Shown one piece after another: positions 19,731 to 31,454 of a DNA stretch of 64,000 nucleotides. Origin of the DNA: Eoetvoesia sp035555955 (lineage in GTDB: Bacteria; Pseudomonadota; Gammaproteobacteria; Burkholderiales; Burkholderiaceae_B); contig NZ_DATMGA010000067.1 in assembly GCF_035555955.1 (NCBI RefSeq), forward strand, positions 1 through 64,000. The letters run 5' to 3'. The position numbers were made by a program, and so were the translations under genes. How positions within the stretch are numbered: the first letter of the stretch is position 1; each line of letters begins with the position of its first letter. The notes beneath the pieces are model-generated. The model was not told the DNA's origin, searched no databases, and worked only from the letters and a program-made list of their open reading frames with translations.

Positions 19731-20888
19731 CTATTCCTGCCGTCCGGTTGCCGGTGCGCTCTGCCAGGTGCTTTTGAAGGGGCTGTGTTCTTCCAGGACT
19801 TCCACGTAGTCGTCGATCGCGGCGGTTTCCTGGGCGAGGAAGTCGGCGATGGCCTGGGCGTAGCGCTGGTCGCGTATCCAATGGGCCGAAAACGTCTTCA
19901 CCGGCAGCATGCCGCGCGACAGCTTGTGCTCACCCTGCGCGCCGCCCTCGAAGGCATGCAGGCCGTGTCGGATGCAGAATTCGATGGCCTGCATGTAGCA
20001 GGTTTCGAAATGCAGGCCAGATACGAATTTCACGGCTCCCCAATAACGCCCGTAAAGCCTGTCCGCGCTGCGAATGTTCAGCGCGCAGGCAATGGGTTCG
20101 CTGTTTTGCTCGGCCACGACGAGCACCATGCTGCCGGCCATGGTGCGATGCAGTTGCGTGAAGAAGTCGAAGTTCAGGTACGGCGGGTTGCCGTGCTCGT
20201 AGTAGGTGCGGCAATAGCACTCGTAAAAGAACTCCAGGGCCTTGGCGTTGATGCCGTCGCCTTGCAGCCAGCGGAACGCCACGCCCGCCGCCTGCGTTTT
20301 CTTGCGGTCCTGCTTGAGTTTTTTGCGCTTCTGCTGGCTCATGCTGGCGAGAAAGTCGTCCATGTCCCGGTAGGCCCGGTTGTGCCAGTGGAATTGCACG
20401 TTTTCGCGGAACATGAAGCCGGCCGTGCGCAGCGCCTCGCAGTCCTCGTGCGATGGAAACAGGATATGCAGCGACGAGAGCTCGTTCTGCCTGGTCAGTT
20501 CAATGGCCTGGCGCGCCAGGAGCACGCGGTCGTCGTGGCTGGCGGCCAGCAGGCGCGGCCCCGGCACCGGCGTGAACGGAATCGATGCCAGCAATTTCGG
20601 GTAATAGTCCAGGCCATGCTGCATGAAGGCGCGGGCCCAACCGGTGTCGAACACATATTCGCCGCGCGAGTGCGATTTCAGGTACAGGGGCATGGCGCCC
20701 GCCAAGCGGCCATCGCGATGCAGCAGCAGGTAGTGGGGCGCCCAGCCGGTTTTCGCCGCCGCGCACCCGGTTTGATCCAGAGCAAGAAGAAATTCGTGGC
20801 GCACCAGGGGGTGGTCGCTTGCCAGACTGTTCCATTGCGCGGCGTCTATGTCGCGCAAATCGCGGAAAATCGAGAAGGTTTCGGACAA
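19731..20888 (-). CDS. DUF482/GNAT-type N-acyltransferase family protein
   Basis: 385-residue protein of the DUF482 (peptidogalycan biosynthesis, FemAB/GNAT-like) family. Features that identify it are the N-terminal HEFLLALDQTGCA, the central LASMSQQKRKKLKQDRKK, and the C-terminal GGAQGEHKLSRGMLPV. No signal peptide or membrane segment is seen, so it should be cytoplasmic. The substrate is unknown. The only start available at the conserved N-terminus is a TTG at 20888 with a weak ribosome-binding site, so the exact start is uncertain. It diverges from the COG0523 GTPase gene and converges on ftrD. Confidence 0.8.
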   Translation of the reverse strand: MSETFSIFRDLRDIDAAQWNSLASDHPLVRHEFLLALDQTGCAAAKTGWAPHYLLLHRDGRLAGAMPLYLKSHSRGEYVFDTGWARAFMQHGLDYYPKLLASIPFTPVPGPRLLAASHDDRVLLARQAIELTRQNELSSLHILFPSHEDCEALRTAGFMFRENVQFHWHNRAYRDMDDFLASMSQQKRKKLKQDRKKTQAAGVAFRWLQGDGINAKALEFFYECYCRTYYEHGNPPYLNFDFFTQLHRTMAGSMVLVVAEQNSEPIACALNIRSADRLYGRYWGAVKFVSGLHFETCYMQAIEFCIRHGLHAFEGGAQGEHKLSRGMLPVKTFSAHWIRDQRYAQAIADFLAQETAAIDDYVEVLEEHSPFKSTWQSAPATGRQE

Positions 20889-21019
20889 ATCGGCGGGCCC
20901 TGGCTGTGGTGGGGATTAGAATGGCATGCAATGCGCGGATGGCTGCGTATATGAGCTGGCCGTCGGGCGGGCTCATCGCCTCATCTCATTGCCTCATTTT
21001 AGTGGATGAAATCGGATCG

Positions 21020-22117
21020 ATGGAACAGGCAAGGAAAATTCCGGTTACGGTCTTGACAGGTTTTCTGGGCAGTGGAAAGACGACATTGCTGAACCGCCTT
21101 TTGCACACGGCGGGCCGGGTGTTGCCCGATCCGTCGAGGATCGCCATTGTCATCAATGAACTGGGCAGCGTGGCGCTGGATCATCACCTGGTTCGGCATG
21201 TCGGCAACAGCATAGCCATACTGGATTCGGGCTGTATCTGCTGCAGTGTGCGCGGCGAGCTGGTCGACGCCTTGCAAGAGCTGTTCATGGCGGCGCTGCA
21301 ACGAAAGGTTCCGGTGTTTTCCCATGTGCTCGTCGAAACCACGGGCATGGCCGATCCTGCCCCCATCATGTACACCTTGAACTACCAGGCATTTCTGCGC
21401 GAACGCTATGCCTATGAAGGGTGCATCACGGTGGTGGACAGCGTCCACGCGCTACGGCAATGGCGCGAGCAGCCCGAGGCGCTGCGGCAGCTGGCTCTGG
21501 CCGACGTGGTGGTGCTTGGCAAGGCCGATCTCGCGGGGCGGGACCAACTGGCCCTCATCGAGCCGGCGCTGCGCGGCATCAACCAGGATGCGCCAGTGTA
21601 TTCGTCGCAAGCCTTGCCCCCGCTGGGTGACTTGCTGCAGGCCGCCTCCCTGGGCCGTAAAGCGCTGCGCCCGCAGGGGCCGCGCCTGTTCGGGGATGAG
21701 CCGTGCGCGGTTTCTTCGCGGGAGCAGGCGCCGCCGGCTTTGGCGCATTCGGCGGTGTCCGTGTTTGTGCTGCGCTGGAGCGAGGCTCCGTCGCGTTCCG
21801 AATTCATCAAGGGCATGAGCGGCCTGCAGTCGGCCCTTGGCGCCCGTTTGTTGCGCGCCAAGGGCTTGCTGCGTTTTGCGGGCGAGGTGCAATATAGCGT
21901 GATTCACGGCGTTCACGAGCAGTTGTACCCATTTCAAAACCTGTCGCAGGATGGCAGCGCGGTGGCGTGGTCGGGCGAGGCTGGGCAGCCGGAGGGTTCG
22001 CCGCAAGCCAAGCCCTATGAGGCGGCAGTCGTCTTCATTCTGCGTGCGGCGACGTTGGACGAGTTCAGGGCCGAAGCCGCACAGTACCTGCCTTCGGCCG
22101 TGTGCAGCGAAACCTAG
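21020..22117 (+). CDS. COG0523 (CobW-like) metal-chaperone GTPase
   Basis: 365-residue G3E-family GTPase. The P-loop GFLGSGKTTL is near residue 13, the family metal-binding motif CICC lies in DSGCICCSVRGE, the G3 region is ETTGMADP and the G4-like region is LGKADL. A CobW_C domain (SVFVLRWSEAPSR...LLRFAG) follows. Members deliver zinc, cobalt or other metals to target enzymes, often under metal limitation; which metal applies here cannot be read. The start is the ATG of MEQARKIPVTV; a GTG six codons upstream is an alternative. The TAG stop codon lies inside the left end of a MITE-like element. Confidence 0.88.
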   Translation: MEQARKIPVTVLTGFLGSGKTTLLNRLLHTAGRVLPDPSRIAIVINELGSVALDHHLVRHVGNSIAILDSGCICCSVRGELVDALQELFMAALQRKVPVFSHVLVETTGMADPAPIMYTLNYQAFLRERYAYEGCITVVDSVHALRQWREQPEALRQLALADVVVLGKADLAGRDQLALIEPALRGINQDAPVYSSQALPPLGDLLQAASLGRKALRPQGPRLFGDEPCAVSSREQAPPALAHSAVSVFVLRWSEAPSRSEFIKGMSGLQSALGARLLRAKGLLRFAGEVQYSVIHGVHEQLYPFQNLSQDGSAVAWSGEAGQPEGSPQAKPYEAAVVFILRAATLDEFRAEAAQYLPSAVCSET

Positions 22118-22356
22118 TGTCCTGTCTGGCTAATTCTGATCCTTATCTTCGGCGCCTGGGCTCGCCATGCGGCGTTGCTTGCCCACCTCACCGCTTGCAA
22201 GCAGTTCGGATTCGTCAGGCACGAAGCAGTCCGCAGGGACTGCTTCGTGTCCGGACTCATCCTCGCGATAGCTACGGCTATCGCTGTGGTTTGCGCCTTG
22301 CCTGACAAGCCCATGCATCCGAATTTAAGCGATCGAACTAACCAAACAGGACACTA
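22115..22356. mobile_element. MITE-like element with 22-bp terminal inverted repeats
   Basis: A 242-bp element with ends TAGTGTCCTGTCTGGCTAATTC (22115-22136) and, in reverse complement, TAGTGTCCTGTTTGGTTAGTTC (22335-22356), identical at 19 of 22 positions. CTAG flanks both sides (22114-22117 and 22354-22357) and could be a 4-bp target duplication of the YTAR kind used by IS5-group elements. It has no coding capacity. The interior holds perfect hairpins. The parent element is not in the window and its family is not identified. Confidence 0.75.
22220..22249. repeat. Perfect 13-bp hairpin inside the MITE-like element
   Basis: CACGAAGCAGTCC and GGACTGCTTCGTG are perfectly complementary around a 4-base loop (GCAG). 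A second perfect hairpin, GCGATAGC-TACG-GCTATCGC, follows at 22265-22284. Beyond these, GTCAGGC and GCCTGAC flank the pair, so most of the element can fold on itself. Confidence 0.8.
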
Positions 22357-23243
22357 GCGCCAGTCCGGTCCCAACGTGGCCTTCCTGATATATGTCGACA
22401 GGTCCGGGATCCTCCCTGAGCGGAGCGGGCGTTGTGGATTCGCCGCGCGGCCGCCCCGGCAGTCCTGTGAAATGTGGCGGCTTCCTGCCAGGAATGTTGC
22501 ATTGGCGGCGTCGGGATGGTGTAATATGGCTTATTGAAGCAGGTAGGTTTGCCGCTGCTGCTTTGCTGTGGTGCCGTAATAGCTGTTATTTGGCTGTGTA
22601 TTGGCTGTAATTTTAGCGCCGTGAAAACGCGGTCCGGCAGTGCAGGCAGTGGCGTAAACAACGGCGCAAAGACTTTTTCTTCGAACAAGCCGCCGTCAAC
22701 GCCTATCGGCTTCGGCCCGGGAAGGTCCCGTCCCGCCGGCCGCCGCAATCCGAATTTAAAATTTTAAGCAAGCCCCAACCGCAAGCCAGGCCGTGGCATA
22801 CCCGGCCCCAATGCACCCAGGCGGGGCTTGGCCGATTGAACCAAGAATCTTCTGCGCTGTGAATGCCATTGCCTGGTGTGCTGCTTGGCTGATGCCTAAT
22901 ATTCGAATCCTTTTCGCACTACTGACCTCGACGTGCCGTCGGCTTGCCGGATCAGGCCGGATCCGGTTGCGCGCGCTATTGTCTGCGTTATTGCCCGCGC
23001 TGGCGCCTGTATTGCCCTTGGGCCGGCTGATGGGGGCGGCGGCAAAGCGCGCTGCGGGCTTTCTTGGCGGCATCGCGAAACAGGCTGCTGGCTTCGGTGT
23101 TTTGCTTTCCCGTGGCTTTTTGTCGTGCTTGATGCCCGCTGCAAACGCCCAGGAACCGAAGCCGAAAAACCTCAGGGCGAAAAACTTGAAGGCCAAAATG
23201 AAAACTGGCCAATCGCTTGTGGCAATTGACCAGTCTTTGAATT
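22357..23243. other. Gene-free stretch between the MITE-like element and tRNA-fMet
   Basis: About 890 bp in which I find no convincing gene. Short open frames exist but none has a credible start, ribosome-binding site and family resemblance together. A 77-codon TTG-initiated frame at 22534-22767 has one hydrophobic segment with a Cys but no canonical lipobox. An A/T-rich palindrome (CTTAAAATTTTAAAT on the minus strand) lies near 22760. The part next to the tRNA may be decayed coding sequence. Confidence 0.6.
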
Positions 23244-23320
<77 letters not shown>

Positions 23321-23334
23321 TCTGAAAGAATGAA

Positions 23335-23363
23335 ACTATACACTAAATTTTTGACCCTTGCAA
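23335..23363 (-). promoter_or_regulatory. Sigma-70 promoter of tRNA-fMet
   Basis: On the minus strand TTGCAA, a 17-bp spacer and TATAGT, ending 14 bases before the mature tRNA 5' end. Spacing is ideal for a tRNA with a short leader. Confidence 0.75.
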
Positions 23364-23387
23364 CGCAAGGACTGTGCTGCCTAATCA

Positions 23388-24332
23388 ATGACAGAATCTG
23401 AAATCACTCGAGTCCTGGAAACCGCGCTGTTGTGCGCGGATCAGCCCATGCAGCTGGCGGAGCTGCGCAAATTGTTTTCCGCGGACGATGTTTCCAATGA
23501 CGACCTGAGGCGCTATCTGGCCGTGCTGCAGATGGACTGGTCCGAAAAAGGGCTGGAACTGGTCAATCTGGCCAGCGGCTGGCGGTTTCAAAGCCGCCCT
23601 GAAATGCAGCGCTACCTGGAGCGCCTGAATCCCGAAAAACCGCCGCGCTATTCGCGCGCGGTGCTGGAGACCCTGGCCATCATCGCTTGGCGCCAGCCCG
23701 TCACGCGCGGCGACATCGAAGATATCCGGGGCGTGTCGGTTTCGTCGCAAATCGTCAAGTCGCTGGAGGACCGGGGCTGGATCGAGGTTCTGGGGCATCG
23801 CGATGCCCCCGGGCGGCCGGCGCTGTTCGGCACGACCCGCCAGTTCCTCGACGACCTGGGCTTGCGGTCGCTGGACGAGCTTCCCGCTTTGGAGTCGCAG
23901 GACGCCATGGCGGCGCTGGCCGGCTTCGAGCTCGAGGAGCTGCCTGCGGACGACTCCGATGGCCCGGCGAGCGGGCAGGCCGAGGGCGAGGCCCCGCACG
24001 ATTCGGCGGCGCTGGAAAACGGCGGGGCGGACGCTGCGGCGACCGATGCAGAAGAAAACCCGGACGATCTCGATGCCGAGAATGCCGCGTCCGCCGAGGG
24101 TGACGGGAGTGTTGCGGACGTCGTGGGGGGCGAAGAGGCCGAAGACGCCGGATATGTCGAGGATTCCGGGAGTGCCGAGGGTGCTGCTGAAGATGCCGAA
24201 AGCGCCGTGGATGCTGTCGGCGATGCCGCCGATTCCGATGCGGATCCCCCGAGAAATGGCGGCGAGGCAGGCGCGGAATTGAGCGCGGAAACGAATACGG
24301 AAATAAACGAGGCGGATGAGGACAGGCGCTAA
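23388..24332 (+). CDS. scpB: Segregation and condensation protein ScpB
   Basis: 314-residue ScpB, the winged-helix kleisin-associated subunit of the SMC-ScpAB condensin. The conserved core occupies about residues 1-175 (LETALLCADQPM...ETLAIIAWRQPVTRGDIE...VSSQIVKSLEDRGWIEV...LFGTTRQFLDDLGL). The remaining 135 or so residues are a strongly acidic, Ala/Glu/Asp-rich and probably disordered tail, making the protein longer than the roughly 200-residue standard. It diverges from tRNA-fMet and is followed after 45 bp by rluB, a neighbour pair common in betaproteobacteria. scpA is not in the window. Confidence 0.93.
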   Translation: MTESEITRVLETALLCADQPMQLAELRKLFSADDVSNDDLRRYLAVLQMDWSEKGLELVNLASGWRFQSRPEMQRYLERLNPEKPPRYSRAVLETLAIIAWRQPVTRGDIEDIRGVSVSSQIVKSLEDRGWIEVLGHRDAPGRPALFGTTRQFLDDLGLRSLDELPALESQDAMAALAGFELEELPADDSDGPASGQAEGEAPHDSAALENGGADAAATDAEENPDDLDAENAASAEGDGSVADVVGGEEAEDAGYVEDSGSAEGAAEDAESAVDAVGDAADSDADPPRNGGEAGAELSAETNTEINEADEDRR

Positions 24333-24377
24333 TGCCTCTCACCCGCAGCATGGAATGATACGGAGTGTCTTATCAAT

Positions 24378-26108
24378 ATGAATGAAATAAATCAAGATGG
24401 CCTACCGCTGGCCGCCGGCCCGGAAGCGCCCGCCAGTGGCGAGGCGGAAACTGGTTCTTCGCCGGCGCGGCGCGGCCGCAAGCTGAGGACGCCGTTCCGC
24501 CGCCGGCGCGGCGATGCCGCCGCCGATGGTGCGCCGGCGGCGGGGCAGCCCGGCGAGGCGCAGCCGCCGGCTCCCAAGCGGACACGCAAGCCTCGCGCCG
24601 AGGCGGCGCCGGACCAAGGTCCGGACCAGCCCGATGGCCAGGCCCAGCCGCAAGGGCAGGAACAGGGCCGCAGCCGCGGCCAGGGCCAAGGCAAGAACCG
24701 TTCGCGGCAAGGCAGGAAGCCGGGCCAGGGGCGTAGTCCGGGACAGCCTCAGGCTGTTCAGCAGGGCAGCGAAAAAGAGTCCGAGGTGGCTCTGGCCTAC
24801 CTGGACAAGGCCGACAAAATGGAGCAGCGCCTGGGTAAATACCTGAGCAGCGACGCGGTAACTCCCAAGCTGCACAAAGTGCTGGCCGACGCAGGCATCG
24901 GCTCGCGCCGGGAAATGGAAGAACTGATCATTGCCGGCCGGGTGTCGGTCAATGGCGAGCCGGCCCATATCGGACAGCGCGTCGGCGCCAACGACGTCGT
25001 CAAGGTAAACGGCCGGCCCATTACGCGGCCCAATGCTTCCAAGCCGCCGCGCATCATTCTTTACCACAAGCCGGCCGGCGAAATCGTCAGCCACGACGAT
25101 CCGGCGGGCCGGGCCACGGTTTTCGCCCGCTTGCCCAAGATCCGCGTCGGCAAATGGCTATCGGTGGGGCGGCTGGACTTGAACACCGAAGGCCTGCTCA
25201 TTCTTACGACATCGGGCGAACTGGCCAACCGGCTCATGCACCCCCGCTATGGCGCGGAGCGCGAGTACGCGGTGCGGGTGCTGGGCGAACTGGGCGAGGA
25301 GCAGCAGTCCCAGTTGCTCAAGGGCGTCGAGCTCGAAGACGGCAAGGCCCAGTTCGGCTCGTTCGAGTATCTGGGTGGAGAGGGCAGCAATCGCTGGTAT
25401 CGCGTCACCCTGCATGAGGGCCGCAACCGCGAAGTGCGCCGCATGTTCGAGGCCGTGGGCGTGACGGTCAGCCGTCTCATCCGGACGCGCTTCGGCGAAG
25501 TCGTGCTGCCCCGCAACCTGCGCCGCGGCCGCTGGGAAGAACTGGACGGCACGCTTGTGACCGCCCTGATGGTGCAATTGGGGCTGTTGCGCGACGATGG
25601 CGAGGCCGCAACGGGCGGGCGCCGCGGGCAGCGCGGCATGAACCAGCCCCTGTCCCACGACAGCGCCTTGCCGCCGGGTTTCGGCACGATGGAGCGCAAT
25701 GGCCTGAACGGGGCCAAGATCAGCCGCCGCGGCAAGCTGTCGGGCGGCCGTGTCGGCAAGGCCGTGGTACACCAGGCGTTTCCGTCCGATCCTTTTGGAA
25801 CCGGCATCATGTTCAGCGGCGGCCTGGCCAACGGGCATCCCGACGGCAACAAAGCCAAGGGCCGTGGCAAGGGGAAGACGCGCGGCCTGCACGCCGACGG
25901 CCAGCAGGCCGATGCGTCCAGAGGCCCTCGCGGCGGCGCCCGCAAGGACGGCCGGGGCAATGGTTCCAAGGGGGCCAAGGCCGGCAAGTCCAAGGCGGGC
26001 CGGGGCGGCAAAAACCCGGCTGCCAGCCGCGGCGACGACTGGCAGCCGCGCAGCGCCTCCGCCCACGAGTCCCACCTGGGCTTTCTGGGCGGCAAGGGGC
26101 GAGGCTAG
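24378..26108 (+). CDS. rluB: 23S rRNA pseudouridine(2605) synthase RluB with long disordered arms
   Basis: 576-residue RsuA-family pseudouridine synthase. The core (about residues 160-410) has an S4 domain (KLHKVLADAGIGSRREMEELI) and the catalytic motif GRLDLNTEGLL with the aspartate nucleophile, then RNREVRRMFEAVG. E. coli RluB is about 290 residues; here a 150-residue N-terminal arm rich in Gln, Gly, Arg and Pro (for example GQGQGKNRSRQGRK) and a 160-residue basic Gly/Lys-rich C-terminal arm are added. These arms are probably disordered and may bind RNA. Located after scpB and before the rimP leader. Confidence 0.92.
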   Translation: MNEINQDGLPLAAGPEAPASGEAETGSSPARRGRKLRTPFRRRRGDAAADGAPAAGQPGEAQPPAPKRTRKPRAEAAPDQGPDQPDGQAQPQGQEQGRSRGQGQGKNRSRQGRKPGQGRSPGQPQAVQQGSEKESEVALAYLDKADKMEQRLGKYLSSDAVTPKLHKVLADAGIGSRREMEELIIAGRVSVNGEPAHIGQRVGANDVVKVNGRPITRPNASKPPRIILYHKPAGEIVSHDDPAGRATVFARLPKIRVGKWLSVGRLDLNTEGLLILTTSGELANRLMHPRYGAEREYAVRVLGELGEEQQSQLLKGVELEDGKAQFGSFEYLGGEGSNRWYRVTLHEGRNREVRRMFEAVGVTVSRLIRTRFGEVVLPRNLRRGRWEELDGTLVTALMVQLGLLRDDGEAATGGRRGQRGMNQPLSHDSALPPGFGTMERNGLNGAKISRRGKLSGGRVGKAVVHQAFPSDPFGTGIMFSGGLANGHPDGNKAKGRGKGKTRGLHADGQQADASRGPRGGARKDGRGNGSKGAKAGKSKAGRGGKNPAASRGDDWQPRSASAHESHLGFLGGKGRG

Positions 26109-26471
26109 GGCCCGCCACCCGCTGTCGGAACGCCGGTCCGTGTCCGGCGCGCGCGGCATGGCGCGGCGGCATTCGGCGGCCGGTGTTGCGCGGGCGCGTT
26201 TCCCGCGCATAATTTCTTGTCTAAGCTCGTGACGCAGCAGGTTTTTTTGTGAAAATCTGCTAGAATAGCGAGTTCAACAGTCATGTGCGTTTGTTATAGG
26301 CGCATGGCGGCGCATATTCGAAAGCGTTCGGCGGCTTATTGGTATTCATGCTGCAGGGGCCGGTTTTTTGGCGGCTTTTCCTGCATCGGCGGCAAGGTTC
26401 GCCGGCTGTACCGATAGGCTTGGGCGCGGCAACAATGGGCTGGGCATGCGCAGCCCTTTTTTTTTGAGTTT
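26109..26471 (+). promoter_or_regulatory. Leader region of the rimP-nusA-infB operon
   Basis: A 363-bp non-coding stretch. A good -10 (TAGAAT, 26261-26266) is preceded by a T-rich tract but no clear -35. The transcript would carry a leader of about 200 bases with a CGGCG...CGCCG hairpin near 26395 and then a terminator-like hairpin directly before rimP. No small ORF with a good start was found. E. coli's equivalent operon also has a long regulated leader, there with a tRNA-fMet gene, which is absent here. Confidence 0.5.
26437..26465 (+). terminator. Terminator-like hairpin directly before rimP (possible attenuator)
   Basis: GGGCTG (26437-26442) pairs with CAGCCC (26451-26456), followed by nine T (26457-26465). 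Only six bases separate the T run from the rimP ATG, so the hairpin occupies the ribosome-binding region. It could stop transcription before the operon or hide the translation start. Function is inferred. Confidence 0.6.
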
Positions 26472-26969
26472 ATGGCAGATATATTCGCATTGACGCAACA
26501 GGCATTGGCCGGCATGGATATCGAGTTGGTCGACGTGGAACGCGCGCCCCTGGGGCTGCTGCGTGTCACCATTGATCGCCCGGGCGGTGTGCGAATCGAA
26601 GACTGCGAGCAGGCATCCAGGCAATTGTCCCGGGTGTTCGAAGTCGAAAACATCGATTACAAGCGTCTGGAGGTCGGTTCCCCCGGCATCGACCGCCCGC
26701 TTAAAAAGCCGGCGGATTTCCTGCGGTTTGCCGATGAACGCATCGAGGTCCGGCTGCGCGAGGCCATCAACAGCCGCAAGGTGTTCACCGGAATGCTGCG
26801 GGTGCCGGAAAACACCGCAATAGACGATATAACACCTGATTTTGTCTTTGGCCTCGAGCTCGAACCCGAGGGCAAGGCTGGCAAAGCGGAAACGCTCAGC
26901 TTTACTTTCGAAGGCATAGATCGAGCCAAACTAGATCCCGTACTTGATTTCAAGGGTAAAAAGCGATGA
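26472..26969 (+). CDS. rimP: Ribosome maturation factor RimP
   Basis: 165-residue protein needed for maturation of the 30S subunit. Both domains are recognisable: the N-terminal alpha/beta part (GMDIELVDVERAPLGLLRVTID) with the conserved SPGIDRPL segment near residue 74, and a C-terminal SH3-like part. The start at MADIFALTQQALAG matches family N-termini. No normal ribosome-binding site is present because the T run of the upstream hairpin lies there. The stop overlaps the nusA start by four bases (ATGA). First gene of the operon. Confidence 0.95.
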   Translation: MADIFALTQQALAGMDIELVDVERAPLGLLRVTIDRPGGVRIEDCEQASRQLSRVFEVENIDYKRLEVGSPGIDRPLKKPADFLRFADERIEVRLREAINSRKVFTGMLRVPENTAIDDITPDFVFGLELEPEGKAGKAETLSFTFEGIDRAKLDPVLDFKGKKR

Positions 26970-28450
26970 GTCGCGAAATTCTTCTATTGGTTGACGCCTT
27001 AGCGCGTGAAAAAAACGTAGAGCGTGAAGTGGTTTTCGGCGCGCTTGAAAACGCGCTGGCTTCCGCCATGAAAAAACGCTTCAAGGAAGAGGCCGACATT
27101 CGTGTCTCCATCGACCGCAACACCGGCGAGCACGAAGGTTTTCGCCGCTGGCTGGTCGTGCCCGACGATGCCGGCCTGCAAGAACCCGATCAGCAAGAGC
27201 TCTACTCCGAGGCCCAGGACATCGTTCCGGGCATCGAGGTGGGCGAGTACATCGAAGAACCGCTCGAGCCCGTCGAGTTCGGCCGCATCGGCGCCCAGGC
27301 CGCCAAGCAGGCCATCCTGCAAAAAATCCGCGATGCGGAGCGCGAGCAGGTGCTCAACGACTTCCTCGACCGCGGCGAAACCATTATTTCGGGTACGGTC
27401 AAGCGCATGGACAAGGGCGATGCCATCATCGAGACCGGCAAAATCGAGGCCCGCCTGCCGCGCTCCGAAATGATCCCCAAGGAAAATATCCGGGTCGGCG
27501 ACCGCATTCGCGCCTGGGTCCTGAAGGTCGATCACGCCGCGCGCGGCCAGCAGGTCATTCTGTCGCGCACCGCGCCCGAGTTCATCCGTCAGTTGTTCGA
27601 AAACGAAGTCCCCGAAATCGAGCAGGGCCTGCTCGAGATCAAGGCCGCGGCCCGCGACCCGGGCGTGCGTGCCAAGATCGCCGTGGTGGCGTACGATAAG
27701 CGTATCGATCCCATCGGCACCTGCGTCGGCATGCGCGGTTCGCGCGTCACCGCCGTGCGCAACGAGCTGGGCGGCGAGCAGGTCGACATCGTGCTGTGGG
27801 CCGAAGACCCGGCGGAATTCGTGATCGGCGCCCTGGCGCCGGCCCACGTCGATTCCATCGTCGTCGACGAAGACAAGCACGCCATGGACGTTGTCGTCGA
27901 TGCCGAGAACCTGCCCAAGGCCATTGGCGCGCGCGGCCAGAACGTGCGGCTCGCCTCCGAGCTTACCGGGTGGCAGATCAACATCATGACGCCCGAAGAA
28001 AGCCAGAGCCGCCAGGACGAAGAGCGCGCCGAGCTGCGCCGCACCTTCATCAGCAAGCTGGACGTCGACGAGGAAGTCGCCGACATCCTCATCGACGAAG
28101 GCTTTACGGGGCTGGAAGAGGTCGCCTACGTGCCCATGCAGGAATTGCTGGAAATCGAGGCCTTCGACGAGGAAACCGTCAACGAGCTGCGCACGCGGGC
28201 CCGCAATGCGCTGCTCACCGAGGCCATCGCCAACGAAGAGCGCGTCCAGAAAACGGAACAGGCCTTGCTGGATCTGGAAGGCGTGACGCCGGAGCTGGTG
28301 GTCAAGCTGTCGGGCAACGATATCTACACGCTGGACGAACTGGCCGAGTTGTCCACCGACGAACTGGCCGAGATTACCGGGCTCGATCAGCAGGAAGCCA
28401 GCGATATGATCATGCGCGCCCGGGCTCACTGGTTTGACGACGAGGCCTGA
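26966..28450 (+). CDS. nusA: Transcription elongation/termination factor NusA
   Basis: 494-residue NusA. In order: the RNA polymerase-binding N-terminal domain (about 1-130, with an insert typical of proteobacteria), an S1 domain (ISGTVKRMDKGDAIIETG), two KH domains (VRAKIAVVAYDKRIDPIG and the GARGQNVRLAS region) and two acidic C-terminal repeats with helix-hairpin-helix character (ILIDEGFTGLEEVAYVP and LSGNDIYTLDELAELS). It modulates pausing, termination and antitermination. Start overlaps the rimP stop. The presence of both C-terminal repeats matches E. coli NusA. Confidence 0.96.
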   Translation: MSREILLLVDALAREKNVEREVVFGALENALASAMKKRFKEEADIRVSIDRNTGEHEGFRRWLVVPDDAGLQEPDQQELYSEAQDIVPGIEVGEYIEEPLEPVEFGRIGAQAAKQAILQKIRDAEREQVLNDFLDRGETIISGTVKRMDKGDAIIETGKIEARLPRSEMIPKENIRVGDRIRAWVLKVDHAARGQQVILSRTAPEFIRQLFENEVPEIEQGLLEIKAAARDPGVRAKIAVVAYDKRIDPIGTCVGMRGSRVTAVRNELGGEQVDIVLWAEDPAEFVIGALAPAHVDSIVVDEDKHAMDVVVDAENLPKAIGARGQNVRLASELTGWQINIMTPEESQSRQDEERAELRRTFISKLDVDEEVADILIDEGFTGLEEVAYVPMQELLEIEAFDEETVNELRTRARNALLTEAIANEERVQKTEQALLDLEGVTPELVVKLSGNDIYTLDELAELSTDELAEITGLDQQEASDMIMRARAHWFDDEA

Positions 28451-28515
28451 TTCAGGCCGATAAGCCGCCGAGCCGCGTTAACTGAAAATAGTAGTTGCAA
28501 GGAAGAGAGAGTCGA

Positions 28516-31452
<2,937 letters not shown>

Positions 31453-31454
31453 CG

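Noticed and set aside
22534..22767. Possible small exported protein (77 codons, TTG start)
   Set aside because: One hydrophobic segment and a cysteine, but no canonical lipobox, no convincing ribosome-binding site and a low-complexity C-terminal part.
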